Assembly (NCBI GenBank): GCA_029338735.1
Contig: JAQYAY010000047.1
Location: 1 to 47,313 of the forward strand
Direction: 5' to 3'
Length of the DNA stretch: 47,313 nt
From: Lachnospiraceae bacterium
Lineage (GTDB): Bacteria > Bacillota > Clostridia > Lachnospirales > Lachnospiraceae
Part shown: positions 16,949 through 26,194 of the stretch, piece by piece
Layout of the letters: every line of letters begins with the position of its first letter
Numbering within the stretch: position 1 is the first letter of the stretch
Position numbers and translations under genes: made by a program
The notes under the pieces: model-generated
Seen by the model: only the letters and a program-made list of their open reading frames with translations
The model's database searches: none
Told to the model about the DNA's origin: nothing

Positions 16949-17725
16949 TACAGCTCCATGATCCATAGGCCCGCATCCGTGACCCAGATCGAGGCCGGCA
17001 CTGATGATAGTTGTCACATATTCCTTGGCGAGCCGGACTGATGTCTTCAGGTCATTTCCTTTTGCGAGATTGGCGGCTATTGCAGATGACAGGGTGCAGC
17101 CAGTGCCATGGGTATTCGGATTGTCTATATGAAGCCCCGGGAATCTGACGACAGATTTATCTTCATACAGATACAGATAGTCATCAGGTGTCGACAGATG
17201 ACCGCCTTTTACCAGGATGCTGGTGTGATATTTTTCTCCGATCAGACGCGACAGTGACTGAGGATCTGAATCAGACTGTCCTGCGAGGTACCCGGCTTCA
17301 GGAAAGTTCGGTGTGAGTAGTGTCACGGATGGAATCATTTTTTCAAGAGCTGAAATGGCATCTGATTCAAGAAGCGGAGTGCCTGATGATGAGATCATGA
17401 CTGGGTCAAGGATCACCGGACATGACAGATGACCTATGCATTCCTGCACTGTCTCTATGAGCTGAGTATTCCCGATCATTCCAATCTTTACGGTCTGTGG
17501 TTCGATATCCTCAATTGCAGTGACGATCTCATCTTTTAATACATCTGGTGCAACAGGATTGACAGACGATACCCGTACTGTGTTCTGCGCAGTCACGCAT
17601 GTCACTGCGCCCATTCCGTACACACCGTTGGCGAGAAAAGTCTTGATATCTGCGATTAGTCCTGCGCCTCCTGACGGGTCGAGCCCTGCAATCGTAAGCG
17701 CTGTCGGACGTTTGATGAATTTCAT
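16919..17725 (-). CDS. thiD: Hydroxymethylpyrimidine(phosphate) kinase ThiD
   Basis: Phosphorylates HMP and HMP-phosphate in thiamin synthesis. The 268 residues start at 17725, chosen because CGGAGG sits seven bases upstream; the longer frame to 17845 has no homology. Hallmarks are TIAGLDPSGGAGLIADIKTF, TCVTAQNT, GMIGN, LDPVM and the anion hole THGTGCTLSSAIAAN. No other thi gene is nearby, so it may salvage HMP. It is convergent with, and overlaps by 30 bases, the component 1-like gene, and it interrupts the Hyp cluster between hypD and hypE. Confidence 0.92.
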   Translation of the reverse strand: MKFIKRPTALTIAGLDPSGGAGLIADIKTFLANGVYGMGAVTCVTAQNTVRVSSVNPVAPDVLKDEIVTAIEDIEPQTVKIGMIGNTQLIETVQECIGHLSCPVILDPVMISSSGTPLLESDAISALEKMIPSVTLLTPNFPEAGYLAGQSDSDPQSLSRLIGEKYHTSILVKGGHLSTPDDYLYLYEDKSVVRFPGLHIDNPNTHGTGCTLSSAIAANLAKGNDLKTSVRLAKEYVTTIISAGLDLGHGCGPMDHGAVLKGDFTGQS

Positions 17726-17748
17726 GATGAGCCTCCGTTTCTGCATAG

Positions 17749-17776
17749 ATTGTAGCGTATCTGTAAAAATTTTCAA
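17749..17776 (-). promoter_or_regulatory. Promoter of thiD
   Basis: On the minus strand, TTGAAA (17771-17776), a 16-base spacer and TACAAT (17749-17754). The start codon lies about 24 bases downstream. Confidence 0.55.
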
Positions 17777-17798
17777 CAGTGTGATACGATATATGAAA

Positions 17799-17832
17799 AA
17801 GATGAAAAAGGGACCCGTCCCCTTTTCATCTT
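17799..17832. repeat. GGGACCCGTCCC-type inverted repeat, copy 1
   Basis: A 16-bp near-perfect stem (17799-17814 with 17817-17832, one mismatch) centred on GGGACCCGTCCC, flanked by GATGAAAA and TTTTCATC. It lies in the leader of rimI-hypE, 13 bases before the rimI start. A second copy is at 21212-21250. Without a T-run on the + strand it is not a standard terminator here. Confidence 0.7.
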
Positions 17833-17845
17833 CTGGAGAATCCAC

Positions 17846-18280
17846 ATGGAGATAAGGAAGGCTGAGAAAAAAGATTTCAGGACACTTGAAGAAATATCAG
17901 TGGCGTCGATGAGTGAGCCGTGGAGGGAGGCGGACTTCGTATCGGCTGAGGAGAATGAATTTGCGACGATAATCGCGGCTTATGATAATGACACGCCGGT
18001 CGGATATGCGGTATCATATTTCGCGGCGGACGAGTCCGAGCTGCCGTCGATCGCAGTGAGCCCCGCGTCACGCAGGAGGGGAATCGGCAATGCCCTGCTC
18101 ACTGCGCTTTTCGATGAGGTGCGCGGGCATGGAGCAGCAAGGATGTTTCTTGAGGTAAGGGAGTCTAATGAAGCGGCGATAAATCTATATGAGAAGAACG
18201 GATTCATCACGGCAGGGACGCGGAGGCACTTCTACAGTGATCCGGAGGAGGATGCGTTTGTGATGATGAAGCTATTGTAG
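17846..18280 (+). CDS. rimI: Ribosomal protein bS18 alanine N-acetyltransferase RimI
   Basis: A GNAT protein of 144 residues. The acetyl-CoA loop is RRRGIGN (residues 76-82), and the RimI signature VRESNEAAINLYEKNGF follows. The family acetylates the N-terminal Ala of S18 and sometimes other proteins. CTGGAG precedes the start. It is followed 10 bases later by hypE, so the two form a small operon, separate from hypFCD. The coding sequence is GC-richer than the neighbouring reverse gene. A link between RimI and Hyp maturation is not known; the pairing may be accidental. Confidence 0.88.
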   Translation: MEIRKAEKKDFRTLEEISVASMSEPWREADFVSAEENEFATIIAAYDNDTPVGYAVSYFAADESELPSIAVSPASRRRGIGNALLTALFDEVRGHGAARMFLEVRESNEAAINLYEKNGFITAGTRRHFYSDPEEDAFVMMKLL

Positions 18281-18290
18281 GAGGCAGCAG

Positions 18291-19301
18291 ATGACAGATC
18301 ATGTGACACTCGCTATGGGCGGAGGCGGAAAGCAGACGAATGAGCTCATAGGAGAGATATTTAAAAAGAATTTAAATAATAAATTTTTTACTGCAGATGA
18401 TGCTGCGGTACTTCCTCAGCCTGCAGGCAGGATTGCGATGTCCACAGACGGGTTTATAGTGAGTCCGGCTTTTTTCCCGGGAGGAAATGTGGGAGAACTG
18501 TCAGTATGCGGGACGGTAAACGACCTCACCTGCATGGGCGCGAGACCTCTGTACCTGACCTGCTCATACGTGATCGAGGAGGGATACCCGATCGCTGACC
18601 TAAGGAAAATAGTCGAGTCAATGGCGGATACTGCCAGGAAATGTGGAGTATCAATAGTCGCTGGTGATACGAAGGTAGCTGAAAAAGGCCACGTCGACGG
18701 ATGCTTTATAACGACGGCCGGAGTCGGAGAAATCTTAGATGGCATAGAGACTTCAGGAAAGTTCGCAGCGGATGGAGATGCAGTCATCGTGACTGGAGAT
18801 ATCGGGAGGCATGGAACTGCAATCGCCCTTGCGAGAAATGACTTCGGTATCGAGGCAGATGTCACATCTGACTGTGCACCGCTCTGGTATCCGATAGAGG
18901 CGGCCCTGAAAGCGGCTCCGGACATCCATGTGATAAGGGATGCAACTCGTGGCGGAGTCGGAACCGTGATGTATGAGATCTGTCATGAGAGCGGAGTTGG
19001 TATCAATATTTTCCGTGAGAATGTGCCGATTCTGCCACAGGTGCAGGGAGTCTGTGACATGCTGGGATTCGACCCGATGAATCTGGCATGCGAAGGCAGG
19101 ATGGTAATCATGGTGCCGCAGGACGAGGCAGACAGCGTAGTAGAGGCGTTGCAGGGCTTTGAGGATACTAAGGGAGCCTGTGTCATTGGAAATGTTTCAA
19201 AGGAAGCAGAACGTGTCGGACATGTAATTGTTAAGACAGCCATAGGCACTGAGACCTATCTGCCGGAAGCATCGAATGAACTGCTTCCCCGGATCTGCTG
19301 A
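18291..19301 (+). CDS. hypE: Hydrogenase maturation protein HypE
   Basis: HypE takes the carbamoyl group from HypF on its C-terminal cysteine, dehydrates it with ATP to a thiocyanate, and passes cyanide to iron on HypCD. The 336 residues show the PurM-like fold: MGGGGKQTNELI, TADDAAVL, STDGFIVSP, GTVNDLTCMGARPLYL, GDTKVAEKGHVDG, RDATRGGVGTVM and the ending LLPRIC. The terminal Cys is in place, so the enzyme should be active. AGGAGG lies before the ATG. It is 10 bases after rimI. Its presence completes HypC, D, E and F in the window, with no HypA or HypB. Confidence 0.96.
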   Translation: MTDHVTLAMGGGGKQTNELIGEIFKKNLNNKFFTADDAAVLPQPAGRIAMSTDGFIVSPAFFPGGNVGELSVCGTVNDLTCMGARPLYLTCSYVIEEGYPIADLRKIVESMADTARKCGVSIVAGDTKVAEKGHVDGCFITTAGVGEILDGIETSGKFAADGDAVIVTGDIGRHGTAIALARNDFGIEADVTSDCAPLWYPIEAALKAAPDIHVIRDATRGGVGTVMYEICHESGVGINIFRENVPILPQVQGVCDMLGFDPMNLACEGRMVIMVPQDEADSVVEALQGFEDTKGACVIGNVSKEAERVGHVIVKTAIGTETYLPEASNELLPRIC

Positions 19302-19356
19302 AATTGTAATACTTCTGTAACTTCTATATATTTATAAAAACTTTACAAAAATTCCT

Positions 19357-19386
19357 TTGCTTTTTCACACCTTTGTGTGTTATAGT
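19357..19386 (+). promoter_or_regulatory. Promoter of the chemoreceptor gene
   Basis: TTGCTT (19357-19362), an 18-base spacer and TATAGT (19381-19386) preceded by TG at 19378-19379. The leader from here to 19447 is about 55 bases, with GAAAGGAAG as ribosome site. No known riboswitch fold was recognised. Confidence 0.6.
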
Positions 19387-19447
19387 GTTGAAGTACATGA
19401 TAATAGGGCGTAATTTGTGACCCGTCTAGCTGAAAGGAAGTAGCGTT

Positions 19448-21169
19448 ATGGGAAACGCACAAGGTAAGAAAAAGCAAACGCATCTGATTACGAATATCGT
19501 GAGGTTCATGATAATCGCAGTAGCGATTGTCAGTCTGGTGCTTACGGTGATATCAATCACTCAGCTGCGAACCGTATATTACAAGAATATATATAGCGAG
19601 CTGAAGGCGGTGAGCTATGAAGTCGGTGAACAGATGAAGAATTCCGATGAAGGATACTGGACCACGAATGATGATGGTACGGTATCCAAAGGCGGGCAGA
19701 ATGTCACAGATCAGTATATGCAGTCTCTGGACAATCTGAAGAAAGAGACAATGCTTGATTTCTCAATCATCATCGATGGGAAGCATGCTATTACGACACT
19801 GAAGGATGGTCCTAAGAGGTACAATGGCTCTGTCTCAGCAAAGGTAAAGCCGGACGTAGAGAAGTACGGCTATTACTTCCAAAGGGATATGAAGGTTGGT
19901 CCGCTGAACTACTGTGCATACTACAGAGCACTTGAGAATGGTGAAGGGCAGACAGTAGGATATATATTCGCAGGAAAAGAAACAGACGCAGCGAATAAAG
20001 AAATGGAAGGTGTTGTGGCACTGATGATCATCATTGCAATTGCCTTCATAGCTGCGATAATTGTTATCGGGCTGCTTTCATCGAAGAAGATTTCGGCTCA
20101 GATGAAGAAGCTTGTTGAGAACGTAGAGAAGCTTGCCGATGGTAATCTGAGCCTTGATCATGATGATTCACTAGTACAGAGAAGAGATGAGCTCGGAATC
20201 ATTTCACGAAGCATCAGCAAGCTCAATGAGAAGCTCGGTGGTGTCATCCGTGAGACCAAGAGGATGACCGGAGAGCTCAATGATTCAAGTTCGAACCTGT
20301 CTACCTCATCAGACAATGCATCAGCCGCTTCATCACAGGTGTCATCAGCAGTCGATGATATCGCAAAGGGCGCTACAGAGCAGGCTGATTCAGTCCAGAC
20401 CGCAGCCAATGATACATCGAGTATGGGCGGCAATATCGAGGATATCGCTACAAGCGTTGACAAGCTCAATGACTATACTCAGGACATGGAGGCTTCCTGC
20501 GAGAAGACAGTAGATGCGATCAAGCTTCTCGTGAAGCAGTCAGAAGAGTCAAGTGAATCCGTTAGGGAAATTGGCGACACGATCAATTCAACGAATGAAT
20601 CGGTTCAGGAGATCTCGAAGTTCTCAGGAGCCATTACAGATATCGCGAGCCAGACGAATCTCCTTTCACTCAATGCTTCAATCGAGGCAGCAAGAGCCGG
20701 AGAGGCAGGACGTGGATTCGCAGTCGTTGCAGACCAGATCAGGACACTTGCCGATCAGAGTAAGCAGAGCGCAGATGAGATCTCACAGATTGTTGAGAAG
20801 CTTCTGTCAGATTCGGCTTCATCGGTTACTACAATGGGCAAGCTGACTGACAGCTTCGATGTACAGAATCAGCAGCTTGAAGCCAGCAAGAAAGAGCTCG
20901 CGGAGATGAGCCAGAAGGTCGAGAGCGTTGCAGACGGTGTGGAGACAATCGCAAAGCGTATCGAGGAGCTGAATTCTTCGAAGAAGTCACTTGTCGATAT
21001 CATCTCGGATTTGTCAGCTATTTCCGAAGAGAATGCAGCATCTACGCAGGAGACGAATGCTTCTATGGAAGAGCTGAACAGTACCTTCACAGTGATCAGC
21101 GAAGCAGCTTCTTCACTGAAGGATCTGGCCAACAGCCTGAAGGAAACAGTCGATTATTTCCACGACTGA
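19448..21169 (+). CDS. Methyl-accepting chemotaxis protein
   Basis: Membrane chemoreceptor that senses a ligand outside the cell and controls CheA. In its 573 residues: first membrane segment about 17-37, an extracellular single-Cache-like domain about 40-185 ([16 protein letters not shown]...YIFAGKE), second membrane segment about 189-211, HAMP about 212-265 and a long coiled-coil signalling domain. The conserved hairpin tip is [20 protein letters not shown], near residues 396-415, followed by [11 protein letters not shown]. No C-terminal pentapeptide for CheR binding is seen. It has its own promoter, and a strong hairpin follows. The ligand is unknown. It implies a motile cell. Confidence 0.93.
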   Translation: MGNAQGKKKQTHLITNIVRFMIIAVAIVSLVLTVISITQLRTVYYKNIYSELKAVSYEVGEQMKNSDEGYWTTNDDGTVSKGGQNVTDQYMQSLDNLKKETMLDFSIIIDGKHAITTLKDGPKRYNGSVSAKVKPDVEKYGYYFQRDMKVGPLNYCAYYRALENGEGQTVGYIFAGKETDAANKEMEGVVALMIIIAIAFIAAIIVIGLLSSKKISAQMKKLVENVEKLADGNLSLDHDDSLVQRRDELGIISRSISKLNEKLGGVIRETKRMTGELNDSSSNLSTSSDNASAASSQVSSAVDDIAKGATEQADSVQTAANDTSSMGGNIEDIATSVDKLNDYTQDMEASCEKTVDAIKLLVKQSEESSESVREIGDTINSTNESVQEISKFSGAITDIASQTNLLSLNASIEAARAGEAGRGFAVVADQIRTLADQSKQSADEISQIVEKLLSDSASSVTTMGKLTDSFDVQNQQLEASKKELAEMSQKVESVADGVETIAKRIEELNSSKKSLVDIISDLSAISEENAASTQETNASMEELNSTFTVISEAASSLKDLANSLKETVDYFHD

Positions 21170-21211
21170 TACGTTTTTACATAATGATTATCCGGGACGG
21201 GTTCTTTTTTC

Positions 21212-21250
21212 AAAAGATGAAAATGGGACCCGTCCCATTTTTCATCTTTT
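21212..21250. repeat. GGGACCCGTCCC-type inverted repeat, copy 2, also a terminator
   Basis: An 18-bp stem (21212-21229 with 21232-21250, one bulged T) that shares the GATGAAAA...GGGACCCGTCCC...TTTTCATC arrangement with copy 1. It ends in TTTTT and can terminate the chemoreceptor transcript. A half-copy GGGACGGGTTCTTTTTT lies just upstream near 21193. Confidence 0.7.
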
Positions 21251-21252
21251 TA

Positions 21253-21261
21253 TGATATAAT
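21253..21261 (+). promoter_or_regulatory. Extended -10 promoter giving a leaderless mutS2 mRNA
   Basis: TGATATAAT at 21253-21261 ends seven bases before the ATG at 21269, so the transcript should begin at or next to the start codon. No ribosome-binding sequence is present. The -35 area overlaps the T-rich arm of the hairpin. Confidence 0.55.
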
Positions 21262-21268
21262 TCTGGCT

Positions 21269-23659
21269 ATGAATAAGAAGGTTTTACATACACTTGAATT
21301 TGACAAGATTACAGAGCATCTGACGGGCTTTGCCACCTCAGACAAGGGAAAGGAATACTGCATGCTCCTGAAGCCTGTAAGCGATATTGAGAAAATAAGA
21401 TACAGGCAGAAAGAGACCGGAGATGCCCTGCGAAGGATTTTTGCAAAAGGCACGGTTTCATTTTCAGGCATCCATGACCCGTCTGTCATGGCCAGGAGAC
21501 TTGATATCGGAAGCTCTCTTAATACCACAGAGCTGCTGCAGATTGTGAGCCTGCTGACAGTTGCTTCGAGGGTGAAAAATTATGGTGAGCCCGGAAGAAA
21601 TGACAGTTCAAAGGACTCACTGACACACTATTTCAATGAGCTCGATCCGATTGATTCTCTCCGAAATGAGATCAGCAGATGTATCATCTCAGAGGATGAG
21701 ATCTCATCTGATGCGTCACCTGCACTCCGCTCGATAAGGAGACAGCTCGGACTCATGGGAGACCGCATCAGGTCCAAGATGACAGAGATCCTGAATTCAC
21801 ACAGGGACTATCTATCTGATTCTGTGGTCACTATGAGGGATGGCAGATACTGCCTGCCGGTGAAGTCTGAGCACAAGGGCAGCATTCCAGGAATGGTTCA
21901 TGACCAGTCCGGATCAGGTGCAACGCTTTTTATAGAGCCTGCTGCAGTCGTATCACTCAACAATGAAGTGCGCCAGCTGCAGCTCAGGGAGCAGGAAGAG
22001 ATCAAGCGGATACTTGAAGAGCTGTCACAGAAAGTCAACGAATATATCAGCACGATAGTTCAGGATTTTAAAGTACTCTCGGAGCTCGACTTTATTTTTG
22101 CAAAAGGTGCGCTGGCACAGAATGAGAATGCAATGGAACCGCTGCTCAACACTGACGGACGTATCGACCTGAAGAAGGCGCGTCATCCATTGCTTGATCC
22201 TGAAAAGGTGGTACCGATTGATGTGAATCTTGGAAAAGATTTCGACCAGCTGATCATCACAGGACCGAATACCGGTGGTAAGACCGTGTCATTAAAGACT
22301 GTCGGGCTGCTGACTCTGATGGCCTGTGCAGGCCTCTTTATTCCAGCAGCAGACAGGTCAGAGATTGCGGTATTCAATGATGTCTATGCAGATATCGGAG
22401 ATGAGCAGTCGATAGAGCAGTCGCTGTCCACATTCAGTTCTCATATGACGAATATTGTCGGAATCCTGAGACAGGTGCATCTGCCGCAGAAGGCAGAGCG
22501 CACGGCACTGGTGCTTTTTGATGAGCTGTGTGCCGGAACTGATCCGTCAGAGGGTGCTGCACTTGCAGAGTCAATTCTGTCCGAGCTGCACAGGACTCAT
22601 ATCAGAACAATGGCTACGACACACTATCCTGAGCTCAAGGCGTATGCGCTGACGACTGATGGAGTCGAGAATGCGAGCTGCGAATTTTCTGTGGAGACAC
22701 TGTCACCTACGTACAGGCTCCTGATCGGGATTCCAGGAAAGTCAAATGCTTTTGCAATCAGTAAGAAGCTGGGCCTGTCAGATGATATCATAAATGATGC
22801 GGCTTCCCGAATGAAGCAGGAAGATGCAAGCTTCGAGGATCTGGTGACAGGTCTCGAGCAGAGGCAGTCTGCTGTAATGCAGGCGCAGGAGAAGGCAGTC
22901 CATGACAAGGAAGAGGCTGAAAAGCTCCTGAAGCGTGCAAAGCAGAAGGACGCATCTCTTTCTGACAGAAGTGATGAGATAATCGCGAAGGCTAATGCTG
23001 AGGCTGCTGAGATCCTGAAACGTGCGAAGGACAAGGCTGATGAGGTCATCAGGAACTTCAATAAGTACGGTACAGCAACTCCTGATATGGCTGAAATGGA
23101 GAAGCAGCGTCAGGCACTTGGCGAGTCGATAAAGAACCATCAGAGCAAGGCTTCGGTCAGGACGAAGAAGTCTGTGGCCATGCAGGGCAAGAAGGTCGAT
23201 GCGAAAAAGCTGCATATCGGTGATGAGGTCATCGTCCTGTCTATGAATCTGAAGGGTACTGTTCATACCTTGCCTGATGCAAAGGGCAATCTGACAGTAC
23301 AGATGGGAATCATGCAGTCAAAGGTGAATATAGATGACATCGCTCTGATCGGTGATCCGGCATCTCTGGGAAAGAAGAACCGCAGCACTGCCCGTCATTC
23401 CATGAACAAATCGGCTACTATGTCGCCTGAACTCATGCTGATCGGCATGAATTCGGATGAGGCAATCCGTACCCTTGACAAGTATTTAGACGATGCACGC
23501 CTGTCACATCTGTCGACAGTCAGGATCGTGCATGGCAAGGGCTCTGGAATCCTGCGCAAGGCTGTTCATGACTATCTGTCAAGACAGAAGGATATCAGGG
23601 ATTTCCATCTTGCAGCATATGGTGAGGGTGATACCGGAGTTACAGTAGTGGAGTTTTAA
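21269..23659 (+). CDS. mutS2: MutS2 family protein (endonuclease / ribosome rescue)
   Basis: MutS2 is an ATPase with a C-terminal Smr nuclease domain; it limits recombination and, in Bacillus, splits collided ribosomes. The 796 residues have the clamp/core region, Walker A GPNTGGKT (332-339), the signature SQLSTFSSHM-like segment EQSLSTFSSHMTNIVG, Walker B LVLFDELCAGTDPSEG, a coiled-coil KOW-like linker, and an Smr domain at the end with LDKYLDDA, VRIVHGKGSGILR and VEF terminus. It appears complete. The methyltransferase gene starts at the base after its stop (TAAATG). Confidence 0.95.
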   Translation: MNKKVLHTLEFDKITEHLTGFATSDKGKEYCMLLKPVSDIEKIRYRQKETGDALRRIFAKGTVSFSGIHDPSVMARRLDIGSSLNTTELLQIVSLLTVASRVKNYGEPGRNDSSKDSLTHYFNELDPIDSLRNEISRCIISEDEISSDASPALRSIRRQLGLMGDRIRSKMTEILNSHRDYLSDSVVTMRDGRYCLPVKSEHKGSIPGMVHDQSGSGATLFIEPAAVVSLNNEVRQLQLREQEEIKRILEELSQKVNEYISTIVQDFKVLSELDFIFAKGALAQNENAMEPLLNTDGRIDLKKARHPLLDPEKVVPIDVNLGKDFDQLIITGPNTGGKTVSLKTVGLLTLMACAGLFIPAADRSEIAVFNDVYADIGDEQSIEQSLSTFSSHMTNIVGILRQVHLPQKAERTALVLFDELCAGTDPSEGAALAESILSELHRTHIRTMATTHYPELKAYALTTDGVENASCEFSVETLSPTYRLLIGIPGKSNAFAISKKLGLSDDIINDAASRMKQEDASFEDLVTGLEQRQSAVMQAQEKAVHDKEEAEKLLKRAKQKDASLSDRSDEIIAKANAEAAEILKRAKDKADEVIRNFNKYGTATPDMAEMEKQRQALGESIKNHQSKASVRTKKSVAMQGKKVDAKKLHIGDEVIVLSMNLKGTVHTLPDAKGNLTVQMGIMQSKVNIDDIALIGDPASLGKKNRSTARHSMNKSATMSPELMLIGMNSDEAIRTLDKYLDDARLSHLSTVRIVHGKGSGILRKAVHDYLSRQKDIRDFHLAAYGEGDTGVTVVEF

Positions 23660-24940
23660 ATGTCAGAGAAATATATAAAGATAAAAAAGGGCCAGGGCCG
23701 TCTTCTAAAAAGTGGCGGTGCCTGGATTTTTGATAATGAGATCAGTGAGACGTCAGGAGATATCACAGATGGCGAGATCATAGAAGTACATGACTTTGAT
23801 GATTTTTTCATGGGGTGGGGATTCTACAATTCTGTATCTAAGATCCGCGTCAGGATGCTCTGCCGTCACAGACAGGAAAAACCTGATGAAGGATTTTTCA
23901 GGGAGCGTGTCAGAAATGCACTCAGCTACCGTGAGAATGTGGTCGATATGAATGCATGCAGGCTCATATTCTCTGAAGCTGATTTCTTCCCTGGGATGGT
24001 TATAGACAAATATAATGATCTGCTCGTCGTGGAATCCCTTGCTCTTGGTATTGATAAACTAAAACCTATGATTCTTAGTATTCTTCTGGATGAGCTGGAT
24101 AAGCGTGGTTATCACATCCGTGGAATCTTTGAGCGAAGCGATGCTTCTGTCAGGAAGAAAGAAGGCATGAAGCCGTTCAAGGGATGGCTCTATACTGCTG
24201 ACAGAGGCTTCATAGATGAGCCATTCAACGATATGGAGAGAGAATGGAATCCTTCGGAAGAATATCCACAGCGTCCGGAAAGCCCTTTTACAGAGATCAT
24301 TGAGAACGGTGTGAAGTACAGGGTCGATGTGGAGAATGGTCAGAAGACTGGTTTTTTCCTTGACCAGAAGTACAACCGTCTGGAAATACAGAAGCTGGCA
24401 AAAGATAAGTCAGTTCTCGACTGCTTTACACATATGGGTACCTTTGCACTCAATGCGGCAAAGGGCGGAGCGTCATCTGTTCTGGGACTTGATATATCTG
24501 AACTCGCAGTGCAGCAGGCGACGGACAATGCGAAGCTCAATGGCCTGTCTGATATTGCAAAATTCGAAGTGGCAGATGTGCTTGATGCACTTCCTGAGAT
24601 GCGGAAAGAAGGACGGCAGTTTGATCTCGTGATTCTTGATCCGCCTGCCTTTACGAAGTCGAAGAATACCGTAAAGCAGGCTGAAAAGGGATATCGTGAG
24701 ATAAACCGTGAGGGAATGATGCTCGTGAAGGATGGCGGATACCTGGCTACGTGTTCGTGCTCGCATTTCATGACAGAAGAGCTTTTCAAAAAAGTGATCG
24801 CTCAGGCTGCCACCTCTGCCCACAAGCGCCTGCGTCAGGTTGAATTCCGTACTCAGGCACCTGACCACCCGATATTATGGGGACTGGATTCGAGCTACTA
24901 CCTGAAGTTTATTATTTTTCAGGTCATATCAGATCAATAA
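23660..24940 (+). CDS. Class I rRNA large-subunit methyltransferase, RlmI-like
   Basis: SAM-dependent methyltransferase that makes m5C in 23S rRNA in the RlmI family. The 426 residues start with a PUA domain (residues about 1-75: KKGQGRLLKSGGAWIFDNEI), followed by the central EEHD-like region and a Rossmann domain: GQKTGFFLDQ (227-236), motif I VLDCFTHMG (252-260), and the catalytic-site motif LDPPAFTKSK (326-335). CSCS near the C-terminus supplies the second cysteine of the m5C mechanism. It is adjacent to mutS2 without spacing, so co-translated. A weak hairpin lies at 24950-24980 between it and the convergent next gene. Confidence 0.9.
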   Translation: MSEKYIKIKKGQGRLLKSGGAWIFDNEISETSGDITDGEIIEVHDFDDFFMGWGFYNSVSKIRVRMLCRHRQEKPDEGFFRERVRNALSYRENVVDMNACRLIFSEADFFPGMVIDKYNDLLVVESLALGIDKLKPMILSILLDELDKRGYHIRGIFERSDASVRKKEGMKPFKGWLYTADRGFIDEPFNDMEREWNPSEEYPQRPESPFTEIIENGVKYRVDVENGQKTGFFLDQKYNRLEIQKLAKDKSVLDCFTHMGTFALNAAKGGASSVLGLDISELAVQQATDNAKLNGLSDIAKFEVADVLDALPEMRKEGRQFDLVILDPPAFTKSKNTVKQAEKGYREINREGMMLVKDGGYLATCSCSHFMTEELFKKVIAQAATSAHKRLRQVEFRTQAPDHPILWGLDSSYYLKFIIFQVISDQ

Positions 24941-24976
24941 AAATAGACACGTTTCAGTGTCAGATTGTGTCTGAAA

Positions 24977-26188
24977 TTACAGGTACATCCTTCCTGACAT
25001 AGCCAGATGCGGTTCGTCTATCCATGTCTGGCGGGATGGGTCGAAGCCATGCACGCCACGAGATGCAGCATGTCTCAGCAATGGGTCGCCATGGATCTCA
25101 GACATCTGCATGAGTGACTCTGCGATTTCTGCTTCTCCTCGGGGACAGGCGACCTCGTATGAGACTAGTCGTTCGGTGGTTTCAGTCGTTGCGATGAGAC
25201 AGACTCTTCTGTCAGGATGGGTGAGTGCATATGCTGCGGCTTCAGATCCCATTATAACCGGTTCGCCAATGAAGGCGGTCTGTGGATAGTTTTCATTTCT
25301 TATCTTCCACTGGGTTTCACCCAGAGTCACTATTGGTACGTTTTTGCAATGCCATGATCCGTTTACAGGCTTTAATGCATCGAGCACGATTCTGCCAAAT
25401 TCTTCTCCTGCCAGCGGATTGCCATTTATATACTTTATTCCATATGCAGTCTGGAGAAAAAGCGCAGCTTTCATTCCGGATGATGACAGTACCAGATCCA
25501 CATCAGCCTCAGGTGCTTTTTTTATATCATCAAATGAGACAGGATGCTTTGCAGTCCCTTTTCCCCAGTTCGCACAGACTTCAAATCCATTGCCTTCGAG
25601 GAGATCATATAGTCTGTCTGTCTGCTCATCATATGGATATTCAAATGGAGTCAGACCGAGGAGATTCACACGGATCTTTCTGCTGGGATCGTGTCTCTTA
25701 AAACTGGCGACATCATGTGGTGACAGGAATTTCTCTGCTATTTTATAAAAAGCATTTGATGCACCATGAGTATAGTCATGCATTGCATTTGTCCTGACAT
25801 AAAATGTCGGGATACCGGTTTTTTTTTCAATTATTTTTGAAATTGCCCGGAAATCGGTACCGATTATATCAGGGACAGGGGAGTTGCAGAGAGCGATAAA
25901 TGCAGGCTTTTTTTTAAGAGAAAGAGCTGCCTCAACAGTATCACTGATCAGTCTGTCATCGTTGCCATTTACAGCGTCACTTTCACGAAGACCGGAAATG
26001 TATATCGCACTTTCCCTCTTCTGCCAGCGCAGCTCATCGTGTGTATTGTATGTGGAATTGCAGCCGCTCGGGTCGTGGATCACTGTCATCCCGCCGAATT
26101 CATACAGGGCTGAAGCCGCTCCCGAGACATCACCTGAATAGACTGGTATGTGTGTGAATGTCTGTCGTTTTATCATATCTTTTTTCAT
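24977..26188 (-). CDS. Stand-alone nitrogenase component 1-like protein (resembles fused domain 2)
   Basis: The 403 residues start at 26188; the longer frame to 26245 begins upstream of the promoter -10 box and is rejected. The protein reads PSGCNSTYNTH (Cys43), then GLRESDAVNGNDDRLI, and IALCNSPVPDIIGTDFRAI (Cys101). Domain 2 of the fused protein has GLRDMDAVLGRDDELI and GTPVPSVIGTDLKGL at the same spacing, so the two are clear paralogues. The P-cluster-type cysteines are fewer than in NifK. It sits 5.7 kb from hypE, with housekeeping genes between, yet belongs by sequence to the same system. Its role is unknown. Confidence 0.8.
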   Translation of the reverse strand: MKKDMIKRQTFTHIPVYSGDVSGAASALYEFGGMTVIHDPSGCNSTYNTHDELRWQKRESAIYISGLRESDAVNGNDDRLISDTVEAALSLKKKPAFIALCNSPVPDIIGTDFRAISKIIEKKTGIPTFYVRTNAMHDYTHGASNAFYKIAEKFLSPHDVASFKRHDPSRKIRVNLLGLTPFEYPYDEQTDRLYDLLEGNGFEVCANWGKGTAKHPVSFDDIKKAPEADVDLVLSSSGMKAALFLQTAYGIKYINGNPLAGEEFGRIVLDALKPVNGSWHCKNVPIVTLGETQWKIRNENYPQTAFIGEPVIMGSEAAAYALTHPDRRVCLIATTETTERLVSYEVACPRGEAEIAESLMQMSEIHGDPLLRHAASRGVHGFDPSRQTWIDEPHLAMSGRMYL

Positions 26189-26194
26189 GGCACA

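Noticed and set aside
12082-19301. A [NiFe] hydrogenase maturation operon
   Set aside because: Hyp genes are certain, but no large or small hydrogenase subunit, hypA or hypB lies in the window.
24945-24980. Terminator between the methyltransferase and the component 1-like gene
   Set aside because: A hairpin (TTTCAG with CTGAAA) is possible, but no T-run follows on either strand.
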